Source: CAZAPO01 sp044841755 (GTDB lineage: Bacteria; Bacteroidota; Bacteroidia; Flavobacteriales; Flavobacteriaceae). From it: 64,000 bases of DNA. A program made the position numbers and the translations under genes. The stretch covers positions 1,185,874 through 1,249,873 of the forward strand of contig JAXOFM010000001.1 of the NCBI GenBank assembly GCA_044841755.1, given 5' to 3'. The notes beneath the pieces are model-generated. The model had not been told where the DNA came from. It was given only the letters and a program-made list of their open reading frames with translations, and did no database searches. Positions 53,109 through 62,009 of this stretch are shown in pieces (the stretch's first letter is position 1; each line of letters starts with the position of its first letter).

Positions 53109-54647
53109 ATGAAAAAATCATTATTTGTTGCCATTGTGGTCTCATTAGGAGGCTTTTTATTTGGATTTGATGCTGGAATTATTTCTGGTGTTATGGCTTA
53201 TGCTGGTCCCGAGTTTAATTTAAGTGATATTCAGAACGGTTGGGTTGTAAGTTCTCCATCTTTTGCAGCAATGTTAGCAATGTTGGTTTCTGGTCGATTA
53301 AGTGATATAGTAGGGCGAAAAAAGATTCTAATAATAGTTGCGTTGTTATATGCTGTGTCGGCGGTTTTTTCTGCTTATGCTTGGTCATACGAAGTACTTT
53401 ATATAGCAAGAATGATAGGTGGTTTTGCATTTGGAGCAGCTCTTGTTTTGGCTCCTACGTATATCGCAGAAATTTCTACACCCGAGAGCAGAGGGAAATT
53501 GGTTTCAGTTCAGCAGTTAAATATAGTTCTTGGTTTTTTTGCGGCGTTTTTGAGTAATTATTACTTCAATAAAGCTTTTAGTGGAGGTGAGAGTACTTTC
53601 TTAACAGATGATAATGTTTGGAGATGGATGCTAGGGGTAGAATTCTTCCCAGCAATTCTATACTTTATTTTAATGTTCTTTGTCCCTAAGAGCCCACGAT
53701 GGTTGTTCACTAAAGGGCGTAATGAAGAAGCACAAAAAGTTTTGATTTCTATGCATGGTGAAGAAAGGGGTAAAGAAGAGGGAGAATCAATTATAAATAG
53801 TTTGAATTCTAGTAAAGAAGAGGCAAGAATAAAGCTAAAAGATCTTTTCAAACCTGCACTAAAGTTTGTTTTAACAGTTGGTATTATCCTTGGGATTTTA
53901 CAACAAATTACAGGTATTAATGCTGTGTATTTTTACGCTACCTCAATATTTAAACAAACAGGTATTGGTACAGATGCAGCCTTTTCTTCAGGAGTTTTAC
54001 TTAGTTTTACAACCGTTGTTTTTACAATAGTGGCAATGCTTCTAATTGATAAAATGGGAAGACGACCATTACTTTTATTTGGTATTGGAGGAATAGGACT
54101 TAGTCTTTTATTGTGTGCATATGGTTTTAGTAATGCTACTTACGAGCTTACCAATGAAGCAATTACTAATTTTAGCTTTGAACAGAAAGAACAACTTACA
54201 GGACTTGCAGGAAAGATATACGATAATGATGTAGAATTCAAGAACGCACTAAAAGATGCATTAGGCAATCAAGCATATCTTGATAACGAAGGAGCTATTA
54301 TAGAGTCTGCTATTACAATGAATGCAACCTTGGTTTTAATTGGTATTCTAGGATTTATTGCTTGTTTTGCATTTTCTCTTGGGCCAGTAATGTGGGTGAT
54401 GCTTTCGGAGTTATTTCCTAATAGATATCGTGGATTAGCAATTGGTTTTATTGGTTTTATAAACAGTTTTGCAAGTTGGATAGTTCAATTTATCTTCCCA
54501 TGGGAATTATCTAACTTAGGTAATGCCGTGAGCTTTGGTATTTTTGGGATGATAGCACTTATTGGATTCTTTATCTTCTTGAAGATTCTTCCTGAAACAA
54601 AAGGTAAGTCTTTAGAACAAATTGAAAGAGATTTAGTAAAGGCTTAA
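53109..54647 (+). CDS. Sugar porter family MFS transporter
   Basis: The 512-residue protein is a twelve-helix MFS sugar:proton symporter or facilitator with the full set of sugar-porter motifs: GRLSDIVGRKK (near 58), PKSPRWLF (near 196), QQITGINAVYF (near 264), DKMGRRP and PETKGKSLEQIE near the end. The loop between helices 9 and 10 is expanded to about 60 residues (roughly 345-400), much longer than usual. It likely imports glucose or a related monosaccharide released from the polysaccharide. It sits upstream of the GH16 gene. Confidence 0.93.
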   Translation: MKKSLFVAIVVSLGGFLFGFDAGIISGVMAYAGPEFNLSDIQNGWVVSSPSFAAMLAMLVSGRLSDIVGRKKILIIVALLYAVSAVFSAYAWSYEVLYIARMIGGFAFGAALVLAPTYIAEISTPESRGKLVSVQQLNIVLGFFAAFLSNYYFNKAFSGGESTFLTDDNVWRWMLGVEFFPAILYFILMFFVPKSPRWLFTKGRNEEAQKVLISMHGEERGKEEGESIINSLNSSKEEARIKLKDLFKPALKFVLTVGIILGILQQITGINAVYFYATSIFKQTGIGTDAAFSSGVLLSFTTVVFTIVAMLLIDKMGRRPLLLFGIGGIGLSLLLCAYGFSNATYELTNEAITNFSFEQKEQLTGLAGKIYDNDVEFKNALKDALGNQAYLDNEGAIIESAITMNATLVLIGILGFIACFAFSLGPVMWVMLSELFPNRYRGLAIGFIGFINSFASWIVQFIFPWELSNLGNAVSFGIFGMIALIGFFIFLKILPETKGKSLEQIERDLVKA

Positions 54648-54748
54648 TGGAAATAATTAACTTAAGAGCAGCTTTCTCATATTTTTTAGAAAAGTATCAA
54701 CTAATTATTTTTTCTACTATTAGAGCTAAAAAATAAACTAATTATATA

Positions 54749-55600
54749 ATGAAGAATAATTTTATTTGTGAGCCATTTTATGTGTTGATGATGTTTTATA
54801 TTTTTTCCTGTGGTTCAGGGGATAACGGAAATAGTGACGGCATAGGCATGAATGATGATAATGATGTAGTAGTAGATGAAGAATTAGTTTTAGTGTGGTC
54901 TGACGAGTTTGATGCTGACGGTGCTGTTTCATCAGCTAATTGGACTTTAGAAACTGTTCCTCCTAATAATGGAAGTTGGTGGAATGGAGAGAAACAACAT
55001 TATACAGATAGATTAGACAATGCATTTGTTTCAAATGGAACACTTAAAATAGTGGCAAAGAAAGAAATATTTACAGCATTTGGTAGTACTCAAGAATATA
55101 CTTCTGCACGTTTAAATTCCAAATTTAACTTTACTTATGGTAGAGTTGATGTTAGAGCTAAACTTCCTTCGGGGGAAGGTACATGGCCGGCAATTTGGAT
55201 GTTGGGACGAAATATTAATACTGTTGGGTGGCCGGCATGTGGAGAAATAGATATTTTGGAACATTGGGGACATAATCCAACCGTTGTTGCAAGTGCTACA
55301 CATACTCCAGCCTGCAATGGAGGATGCGGAAATGTTACTGTAGGAGAAACTCATATTAATGATTATGACACTGCATTTCACACTTATTCTGTGGAATGGA
55401 ATGAAGATGAACTCCGATTTTATATAGATGATGTTTTTAAGTATACATATAGCCCTTCAACAAAAAACGGTCAAAACTGGCCGTATACTTGGGACCAGTT
55501 TATACTACTAAATTTAGCTATGGGTGGAAGTTGGTTTTCAATAGATCCAAACTTCACTGAAGCTACTTTTGAGGTAGATTATGTTCGCGTTTACCAATAA
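54749..55600 (+). CDS. GH16 endo-beta-1,3-glucanase (laminarinase-like) lipoprotein
   Basis: The 283-residue enzyme is a surface or periplasmic lipoprotein (IFSC, Cys 21) made of one GH16 domain. The catalytic motif is E166-I-D168-I-L-E171, and the aromatic block WPAIWML precedes it, as in bacterial laminarinases. GH16 cleaves beta-1,3/1,4-glucans with retention of configuration. Laminarin is the most likely substrate but other beta-glucans are possible. It stands 101 bases after the sugar porter and 199 bases before the regulator. Confidence 0.92.
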   Translation: MKNNFICEPFYVLMMFYIFSCGSGDNGNSDGIGMNDDNDVVVDEELVLVWSDEFDADGAVSSANWTLETVPPNNGSWWNGEKQHYTDRLDNAFVSNGTLKIVAKKEIFTAFGSTQEYTSARLNSKFNFTYGRVDVRAKLPSGEGTWPAIWMLGRNINTVGWPACGEIDILEHWGHNPTVVASATHTPACNGGCGNVTVGETHINDYDTAFHTYSVEWNEDELRFYIDDVFKYTYSPSTKNGQNWPYTWDQFILLNLAMGGSWFSIDPNFTEATFEVDYVRVYQ

Positions 55601-55798
55601 CAAATAGCTTTCTTTACTAAAACTGCTTTATAAATACTGCTTTAATAGTATTACTCATTTGTTTTAAAGGTAAATGGCCTAATATACATTTATTGTTATT
55701 AAATGTATAGATTGTTTTAAGAGTTTACATTTGCCCATACAATGCTTTTAAAATACCCTAATTTTAGAGAGTTAATTTTAATTTGTACCTTAACATTA

Positions 55799-58597
55799 AT
55801 GAAAGGTTATCTTCAAATCAAAATCACATTACTTATTTGTTGTTGTGCTCTTCCCTATATGTTAAATTCTCAGGAACTGCCTCCAATTGAAACCTATTTG
55901 CCTAAAGATTATGGTGCAGAAGACCAGATTTGGAGTATTTCACAGGGAGAAGACAATACCATATTCTTTGCAAACAATGAAGGCTTGCTTGAGTATAATG
56001 GTGCTAAATGGACATTATATGAAACTCCAAATTCTTCCATTGTAAGGTCTGTTAAAGTAATAGATGATAAGATATATACAGGATCTTATATGGATTTTGG
56101 ATTTTGGCAAAAAGATGATAAAGGTTTTTTGAATTATACATCAATTGTCAAAGAAAAGAATGTCGAACTTCTTGAGGATGAAGAATTCTGGAATATTTTG
56201 AAACTTGACCAATGGATGGTCTTTCAATCTTTAGACAGAATTTATATCTATGATACTGTTGATAATACTTTTGGTTTGATTAATTCATCGACTGTAATAA
56301 CTAAGATTTATAAAATTGGCGAAGATATTTACTTTCAGAAGTTAAATGAAGGAATTTATAAGCTCGAGAACGGGATAGAGGTTTTGGTGACAAATGATGC
56401 TAAAATTGTTAATGCCAACATTATTAATATTTCTAGAGTAGATGGAAACCTCCTTTTTTTGACCAAAACAAAAGGTTTTTTTACGTTAAACAATTCGGTA
56501 GCTTCAGAGTGGGACATCCTACTAAATAGGGAGCTTTCAAAATATATAGTTTATAATGCCATTTTGTTAGAAAGTGGTGATTTTGTTCTTGGAACCATTT
56601 CAAACGGTATTTTATATGTAAATTCTGAGGGAGATGTTACTTTTAAAGTTAATCAGAGTACAGGATTAGGTAATAACACAGTTTTATCTTTGTTTGAAGA
56701 TAAAGGTGGAAATATTTGGCTTGGACTAGATCATGGAATAAGCAATATCAACCTTAAGTCACCTTTTAGAATTTTCAAAGATGATTTAGGTGTTCTTGGG
56801 ACGATATATGATGCGGTTTTAGAAGATAATTTTCTTTATGTAGGCACTAATCAGGGCCTTTTTTTTAAGAACATTAAAAGTAATGAAGCGTTTCAATCAA
56901 TCCCAAATACAGATGGACAGGTCTGGTATTTAAACAAATTGGGAAATACCATTTTTTGTGGCCATGATTCTGGAACTTTTGTAATTGAAAATGGGAATGC
57001 GAAAAAGATTTCTGAGATAACAGGAACTTGGAATATTAAGGAAATAGATGGGAATCCAAACATATTAATTCAAGGTAATTATAACGGATTATTCATTCTT
57101 GAAAAGGTTAATGGCCAATGGCAGTACAGAAACAAGTTAGAGGGGTTTGATATTTCATCCAGGTTTTTGGAATTTGTTTCACCATTCAAACTTCTTATTA
57201 GTCATGAGTATAAGGGTGTTTACGTTTTAGATATAGATTCTGATTATAGAAATATTATTGGCTATAAGAAATCTTCAATACATAAAAGTGCAAAATCAAG
57301 TCTGGCTAAGTTTGATTCAAAGGTGTTTTATGGTTCAAATAAAGGAATTTTTGTATATCGTGATGCTCTTGGTGAATTTGAAAAAGATTCTGTTTTAAGC
57401 AACCTTTTTCCAATTGAGAGCTATTCATCAGGAAAAATTATTAGTACTAATGAAAAGTTGTTTGCTTTTAACGAAAGTGCCATTTCATATGCTGAAAAAG
57501 GAAAGCTAAGTTCTAATGTTAAGATTTCTCAGATTCCACTGCCAAACAATATAAGAGAAACTAAAGATGGTTATGAAAATATACTTTACTTAGGTGGTGA
57601 TGAATACTTAATTGGTACAACAGTAGGATATATCGTTTCAACTCTTAGTGATGAAGGTCGCATGGTTAATTGGCCAATATCTCTTAACAATATATCTGTC
57701 CATGCTTTAAAAGGTGAGGCTAGATTCTTAGCATTGTCTGGTAAAGCATCCTTAAAAACCAAAGAGAATATTTTAAGATTTACCTTTAATGTTAATGATT
57801 ATAGTAAATACCTTCCTTCGGTTTATCAATATAGATTATTAGGTCTTAATGATGTTTGGAGTGATTGGTCTGACAAAGGAGAAGCATATTTCGAGAACTT
57901 ACCTCATGGAGAATATTCATTTGAAGCAAGGGCGAAAATTGGCAATGAGATTACTGAAACCCTTGAGTATCAATTTGTAATAGAGAAACCTTTTTACTTA
58001 CGTACAATAGCAGTTGTAATTTATGTTTTATTTGGTTTTACATTCGTGTTCATAGTTCATATGATTAACAGGATGTATTATAAGAAGAAACATAAAAAAG
58101 AGCTTGAAGAAAAAGAAAAAGAAATAAAGCTAAAGCAATTGGAGAACGAAAGGCAATTAGTGCATTATAAGAACTTAGATCTTCAAAGAGATATTGAGAT
58201 AAAGAATAAGGAGCTGAGCTTGTCAACAATGAACTTAATAAAACGTAATGATCTTCTAAACGACATAAAAAAAGAATTAACCTCGAGTAACAACAATTCA
58301 AAAGTTATTAATCTTATAAATAAAAGCTTAAATGATACTGACGATTGGAAACTATTTGAAAAGGCTTTTAATAATATTGATAAAGACTTTATTAATAAAC
58401 TCAAGACTAAACATTCTCACTTAACATCTAACGATTTAAGACTGTGCACATATTTAAGGTTAAATCTTTCTTCAAAAGAAATTGCACCACTTTTTAATAT
58501 CTCCTATAGAAGTGTTGAAGTGAAGCGTTATAGGTTGCGTAAGAAGCTAAATTTATCACATGACGAAAGTTTAAGTGATTACATACTTCACTTTTAG
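55799..58597 (+). CDS. Membrane-spanning propeller/Y_Y_Y regulator with LuxR-type HTH
   Basis: The 932-residue protein has a signal peptide, periplasmic two-component-regulator propeller repeats (about 30-650; for example GNIWLGLDHGISNI), a Y_Y_Y domain (about 665-735), one membrane helix (TIAVVIYVLFGFTFVFIVHMI), a cytoplasmic coiled coil and a C-terminal LuxR-type helix-turn-helix (LSSKEIAPLFNISYRSVEVKR). There is no histidine kinase or receiver, so sensing and DNA binding are in one polypeptide. It likely controls the surrounding glucan locus. An in-frame ATG at 55742 would add 19 residues; TACATTTG at 55726-55733 is a possible -7 box. Confidence 0.9.
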   Translation: MKGYLQIKITLLICCCALPYMLNSQELPPIETYLPKDYGAEDQIWSISQGEDNTIFFANNEGLLEYNGAKWTLYETPNSSIVRSVKVIDDKIYTGSYMDFGFWQKDDKGFLNYTSIVKEKNVELLEDEEFWNILKLDQWMVFQSLDRIYIYDTVDNTFGLINSSTVITKIYKIGEDIYFQKLNEGIYKLENGIEVLVTNDAKIVNANIINISRVDGNLLFLTKTKGFFTLNNSVASEWDILLNRELSKYIVYNAILLESGDFVLGTISNGILYVNSEGDVTFKVNQSTGLGNNTVLSLFEDKGGNIWLGLDHGISNINLKSPFRIFKDDLGVLGTIYDAVLEDNFLYVGTNQGLFFKNIKSNEAFQSIPNTDGQVWYLNKLGNTIFCGHDSGTFVIENGNAKKISEITGTWNIKEIDGNPNILIQGNYNGLFILEKVNGQWQYRNKLEGFDISSRFLEFVSPFKLLISHEYKGVYVLDIDSDYRNIIGYKKSSIHKSAKSSLAKFDSKVFYGSNKGIFVYRDALGEFEKDSVLSNLFPIESYSSGKIISTNEKLFAFNESAISYAEKGKLSSNVKISQIPLPNNIRETKDGYENILYLGGDEYLIGTTVGYIVSTLSDEGRMVNWPISLNNISVHALKGEARFLALSGKASLKTKENILRFTFNVNDYSKYLPSVYQYRLLGLNDVWSDWSDKGEAYFENLPHGEYSFEARAKIGNEITETLEYQFVIEKPFYLRTIAVVIYVLFGFTFVFIVHMINRMYYKKKHKKELEEKEKEIKLKQLENERQLVHYKNLDLQRDIEIKNKELSLSTMNLIKRNDLLNDIKKELTSSNNNSKVINLINKSLNDTDDWKLFEKAFNNIDKDFINKLKTKHSHLTSNDLRLCTYLRLNLSSKEIAPLFNISYRSVEVKRYRLRKKLNLSHDESLSDYILHF

Positions 58598-58861
58598 TTG
58601 CTTTTTTTGTTAAAATCAACCATACATATCCACAACAAAGCTTAAAATTTGATATTATAAATATACTATCCTAAGCTTGTTTATACTGAGAATAACTTAC
58701 TTTTTTGATGATTTTATTGTAATATTCTAAATAATTATCCACAAAATTACGTGTATGCTTTTTGTATAGGTAGATAATTAACCTTTCCTTAAACTTAACA
58801 TTACATTGCATAGTAGAGTTTTTTGCAAAAGAAACTAGTCTAAAAAATTAATTTAAATACT

Positions 58862-61800
58862 ATGCTAAGAAATTATTTACTAGGGTTTGTTCTTCTATTA
58901 ACATCATCAGTTGTTTTCTCACAAGCAGATAATGTTAAGGTTGTTTCAGATAACTCAGGAATGAAGTTGGTAGTTAACGGTGAAGACTTCATGATCAATG
59001 GTATGAATTGGGATTATTTTCCAATAGGTACTAACTACTCGTACAGTTTGTGGAATCAGTCAGATGATCTTATTAGAGCGGCATTAGATGCAGAAATGGG
59101 ATTGTTAAAGAATATGGGAGTTAATGCAGTAAGAATGTATACAGGTGTACAACCAAAATGGATCAAGTATATATACGAGAACTATGGTATTTATACAATG
59201 CTTAACCATTCATTTGGTCGCTATGGATTAACCATAGATGGTGTATGGACACCTGTTACAGATTACTCAGATACTAAAACGCAAGAACTTTTGATGTCTG
59301 AGATTACTCAATTGGCAGAAGAATATAATAATACACCAGGGCTCTTATTGTACCTTTTAGGAAATGAAAATAACTATGGTTTGTTTTGGGCAGGTGCTGA
59401 AACAGAGGACTTTCCGGATGATGATGCAGAAAGACAGTTTATAGGTGAATCTAGAGGACGACCTATGTACAAGTTAATGAATGAGGCCGCTCTTAAGATG
59501 AAATCTATAGACGGTTCACATCCAGTTGCAATTTGTAATGGAGATCTATTATTCTTAGATATAATAGCAGAAGAGTGTAAAGATGTAGATATCTATGGTA
59601 CTAACGTTTATCGAGGCGTTTCTTTTGGCGATATGTTTCATGAGGTAAAAGATAAGTTCAATAAGCCTATCATGTTTACTGAATTTGGTTCAGATGCTTT
59701 TAATGCAATTAATAACCAAGAAGATCAAAAAATGCAGGCGTTTTTTATGGTAGGAAACTGGAAGGAGATCTATCAAAATGCTGCTGGAAATGGAAAGGCT
59801 GGAAACTCAATAGGAGGGTTTACTTTCCAGTTTAGTGATGGTTGGTGGAAGTTTGGTCAAACCAAAAATTTGGACGTACATGATAACAATGCTTCTTGGT
59901 CTAATGGAGGATATTATATAGATCTTAAACCAGGTCAAAATAATATGAATGAAGAGTGGTTTGGAATTTGTGCTAAAGGGCCAACGAACGAAAGAGGTTT
60001 ATATGATCTTTATCCAAGAGCAGCCTACTACTCGTTAAAGGAAGCACATCAATTAGACCCTTATGGAGAAGGAGTAACTTCAGAATCTATCGAGTCCTAT
60101 TTTTCTAACATCAACTTGATGGATGCCGTCTTAAGAGCACGTGGTGATAAAGCTGCATTGACAGGTGGTAGTAGTCAGAAAATTAGAATAAGCAATTTAA
60201 TGGCGAAGTTTACTACATTCAATACTGGAGGTAGTCTAATCACAACTCCAGATGAGGCAAACCCAGATGAACTTGTTTATCCAAATGAATTAGGTTTTGA
60301 CCATATGCAATCTTACTTCGTTGGATTTGAAGGGAATCCTGCTCCAAATATGAGGGCTAATGTTAACTTCAATATTTTAGGAAATGTTGCAGATAATCCA
60401 ATAGATGAGATTTTCTATGAAAATAGAGGGCGTACTCGTTCGGTAAATACAGACGAAGGAAACCTCGACTTAACTGATCTTAATTCAGTTCAAGTATATA
60501 ATGCAGAATTTGAATGGAATGCAAAAGACTTTGATTTAAGAGGTTTCTATAGAACTGGACATTATCATTGGGGATATGAAGGTGATTTTTTTGGATTATA
60601 TCCTGAAGCTAACTATGGTCCTAACCTTGATATTTATGGTGGTGAGATACTTGGGATGGAAGTTGATTTTAAAGGAAAGCTTAATGGTTTAAAAGCAGCC
60701 TTCGGACCACAACTTTGGTGGGGAGCTAACCCAGCGGTATTATTAAAGTATAGTACCGAGATTGGTCGTTGGGGATTAACAGGTATTTATCATGACGATA
60801 TTGATGATGCAGGTCAAGGAATCTCTTCTTTTGCAATTCCAATTCCAAGAACCAGAAGAGTTTCACTACATGCCGAACGAAAGTTTGGAAGCTTCAATTT
60901 TGAAGTTGGAGGTATTTGGGCAGGTCAACCGCTTAATGGAAGAGAGTTCCAATTCACTGAAGGAGATCCAGGAGAATATACAGTTTTTATTGACGAAGTT
61001 AAATCAGAAGACAATTGGGGAGCTAAGGTTAAGTTAGAATATCAGAAAGGTCGTTTTAACTGGTATGCACAATCAGCGGTAATGGGATTGGTTGCAAATG
61101 GAGGAGCTGACCATACGAAAACATTTACTGGATGGAGACTAAAAGATAGTGGTAGTGGTAATCAAAAAAACTTCTTAACTGGGTTTACATATAGCTTTGG
61201 TAACTTACAAATAGCACCTAACTTTTTATGGCAAAAACCATTGGTAGGTCCTATGCCAAATGATGTTGAAGCTCCGGGAAGATTAAGGAATATTCAAGAC
61301 GATCCTTTTGCGGTTAGATGGAATAGAGAAACAACAGCTGGAGAGTTATTGCTTACCTATGACCCTACACCAGGAACCTGGATGTATGAATGGGATAATG
61401 ACAGAGCAGAAGATGCTAAGTTCGCTTTCAACCTTGGTTTTGTTTATCGTCATCATCCAACAACAATGGATGCGGCTATCGGATTTTTAAGTAATCGTAC
61501 CTCATTTGCATTTCCAAATTCAGTTCCTGCCGAAGATCTTTGGGAGGCACACACCAGAATTGTATCTAAGGTTAGTCCTGACCTAGGTCTAATTGGAAAC
61601 TTCTATTATGGAAATGGACAAGCTAATGGTAGTGATGATCGTGTAATTGATCGTTTTGGAGGTGATATCAGATTGATATATAATAAAATGAAAGTTACCT
61701 CTCAAATAAAGGTTAATGATTGGGGACCTTTTGATTATCACAGAGATTTCAACTTGACATTTCCTTTACAGTTGATGTTAGATGTTTCAACTACTCTTGG

Positions 61801-61996
61801 TAAACCTGATTGGTTCATATTACCTAATACAAGAGTTGGAATTCGAGGAACATGGCGTTCTTTAGATCAATATTCTCCTAGATATAGCCCACTTGCGGCA
61901 CCAGAATTTGGGGATCCTTTTATAAGTCCTGTTGGTTTTGATAACGGAAATGAGTGGGAGATTAGAACCTACATTCACATAAATATTGGAAAATAA
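58862..61996 (+). CDS. Clan GH-A glycosidase fused to an outer-membrane beta-barrel
   Basis: The 1044-residue protein has a signal peptide (1-20), a TIM-barrel glycosidase domain (about 25-410) with acid/base E169 in GNEN and nucleophile E274 in TEFG, and a C-terminal region of about 600 residues. The latter is rich in alternating aromatic/hydrophobic strands with Gly/Asp turns, as in outer-membrane porin-like barrels, ending YIHINIGK. The catalytic part recalls GH2/GH5-type enzymes. Family assignment and substrate are unsure; beta-glucan is inferred from neighbours. It lies 264 bases after the regulator and 13 before the next gene. Confidence 0.88.
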   Translation: MLRNYLLGFVLLLTSSVVFSQADNVKVVSDNSGMKLVVNGEDFMINGMNWDYFPIGTNYSYSLWNQSDDLIRAALDAEMGLLKNMGVNAVRMYTGVQPKWIKYIYENYGIYTMLNHSFGRYGLTIDGVWTPVTDYSDTKTQELLMSEITQLAEEYNNTPGLLLYLLGNENNYGLFWAGAETEDFPDDDAERQFIGESRGRPMYKLMNEAALKMKSIDGSHPVAICNGDLLFLDIIAEECKDVDIYGTNVYRGVSFGDMFHEVKDKFNKPIMFTEFGSDAFNAINNQEDQKMQAFFMVGNWKEIYQNAAGNGKAGNSIGGFTFQFSDGWWKFGQTKNLDVHDNNASWSNGGYYIDLKPGQNNMNEEWFGICAKGPTNERGLYDLYPRAAYYSLKEAHQLDPYGEGVTSESIESYFSNINLMDAVLRARGDKAALTGGSSQKIRISNLMAKFTTFNTGGSLITTPDEANPDELVYPNELGFDHMQSYFVGFEGNPAPNMRANVNFNILGNVADNPIDEIFYENRGRTRSVNTDEGNLDLTDLNSVQVYNAEFEWNAKDFDLRGFYRTGHYHWGYEGDFFGLYPEANYGPNLDIYGGEILGMEVDFKGKLNGLKAAFGPQLWWGANPAVLLKYSTEIGRWGLTGIYHDDIDDAGQGISSFAIPIPRTRRVSLHAERKFGSFNFEVGGIWAGQPLNGREFQFTEGDPGEYTVFIDEVKSEDNWGAKVKLEYQKGRFNWYAQSAVMGLVANGGADHTKTFTGWRLKDSGSGNQKNFLTGFTYSFGNLQIAPNFLWQKPLVGPMPNDVEAPGRLRNIQDDPFAVRWNRETTAGELLLTYDPTPGTWMYEWDNDRAEDAKFAFNLGFVYRHHPTTMDAAIGFLSNRTSFAFPNSVPAEDLWEAHTRIVSKVSPDLGLIGNFYYGNGQANGSDDRVIDRFGGDIRLIYNKMKVTSQIKVNDWGPFDYHRDFNLTFPLQLMLDVSTTLGKPDWFILPNTRVGIRGTWRSLDQYSPRYSPLAAPEFGDPFISPVGFDNGNEWEIRTYIHINIGK

Positions 61997-62009
61997 AAAT
62001 TACTGAAAG

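Noticed and set aside
54699..54745. AACTAATTAT direct repeat before GH16 as an operator
   Set aside because: The 37-base period does not match helical phasing and the motif is nearly pure A/T, expected by chance here.
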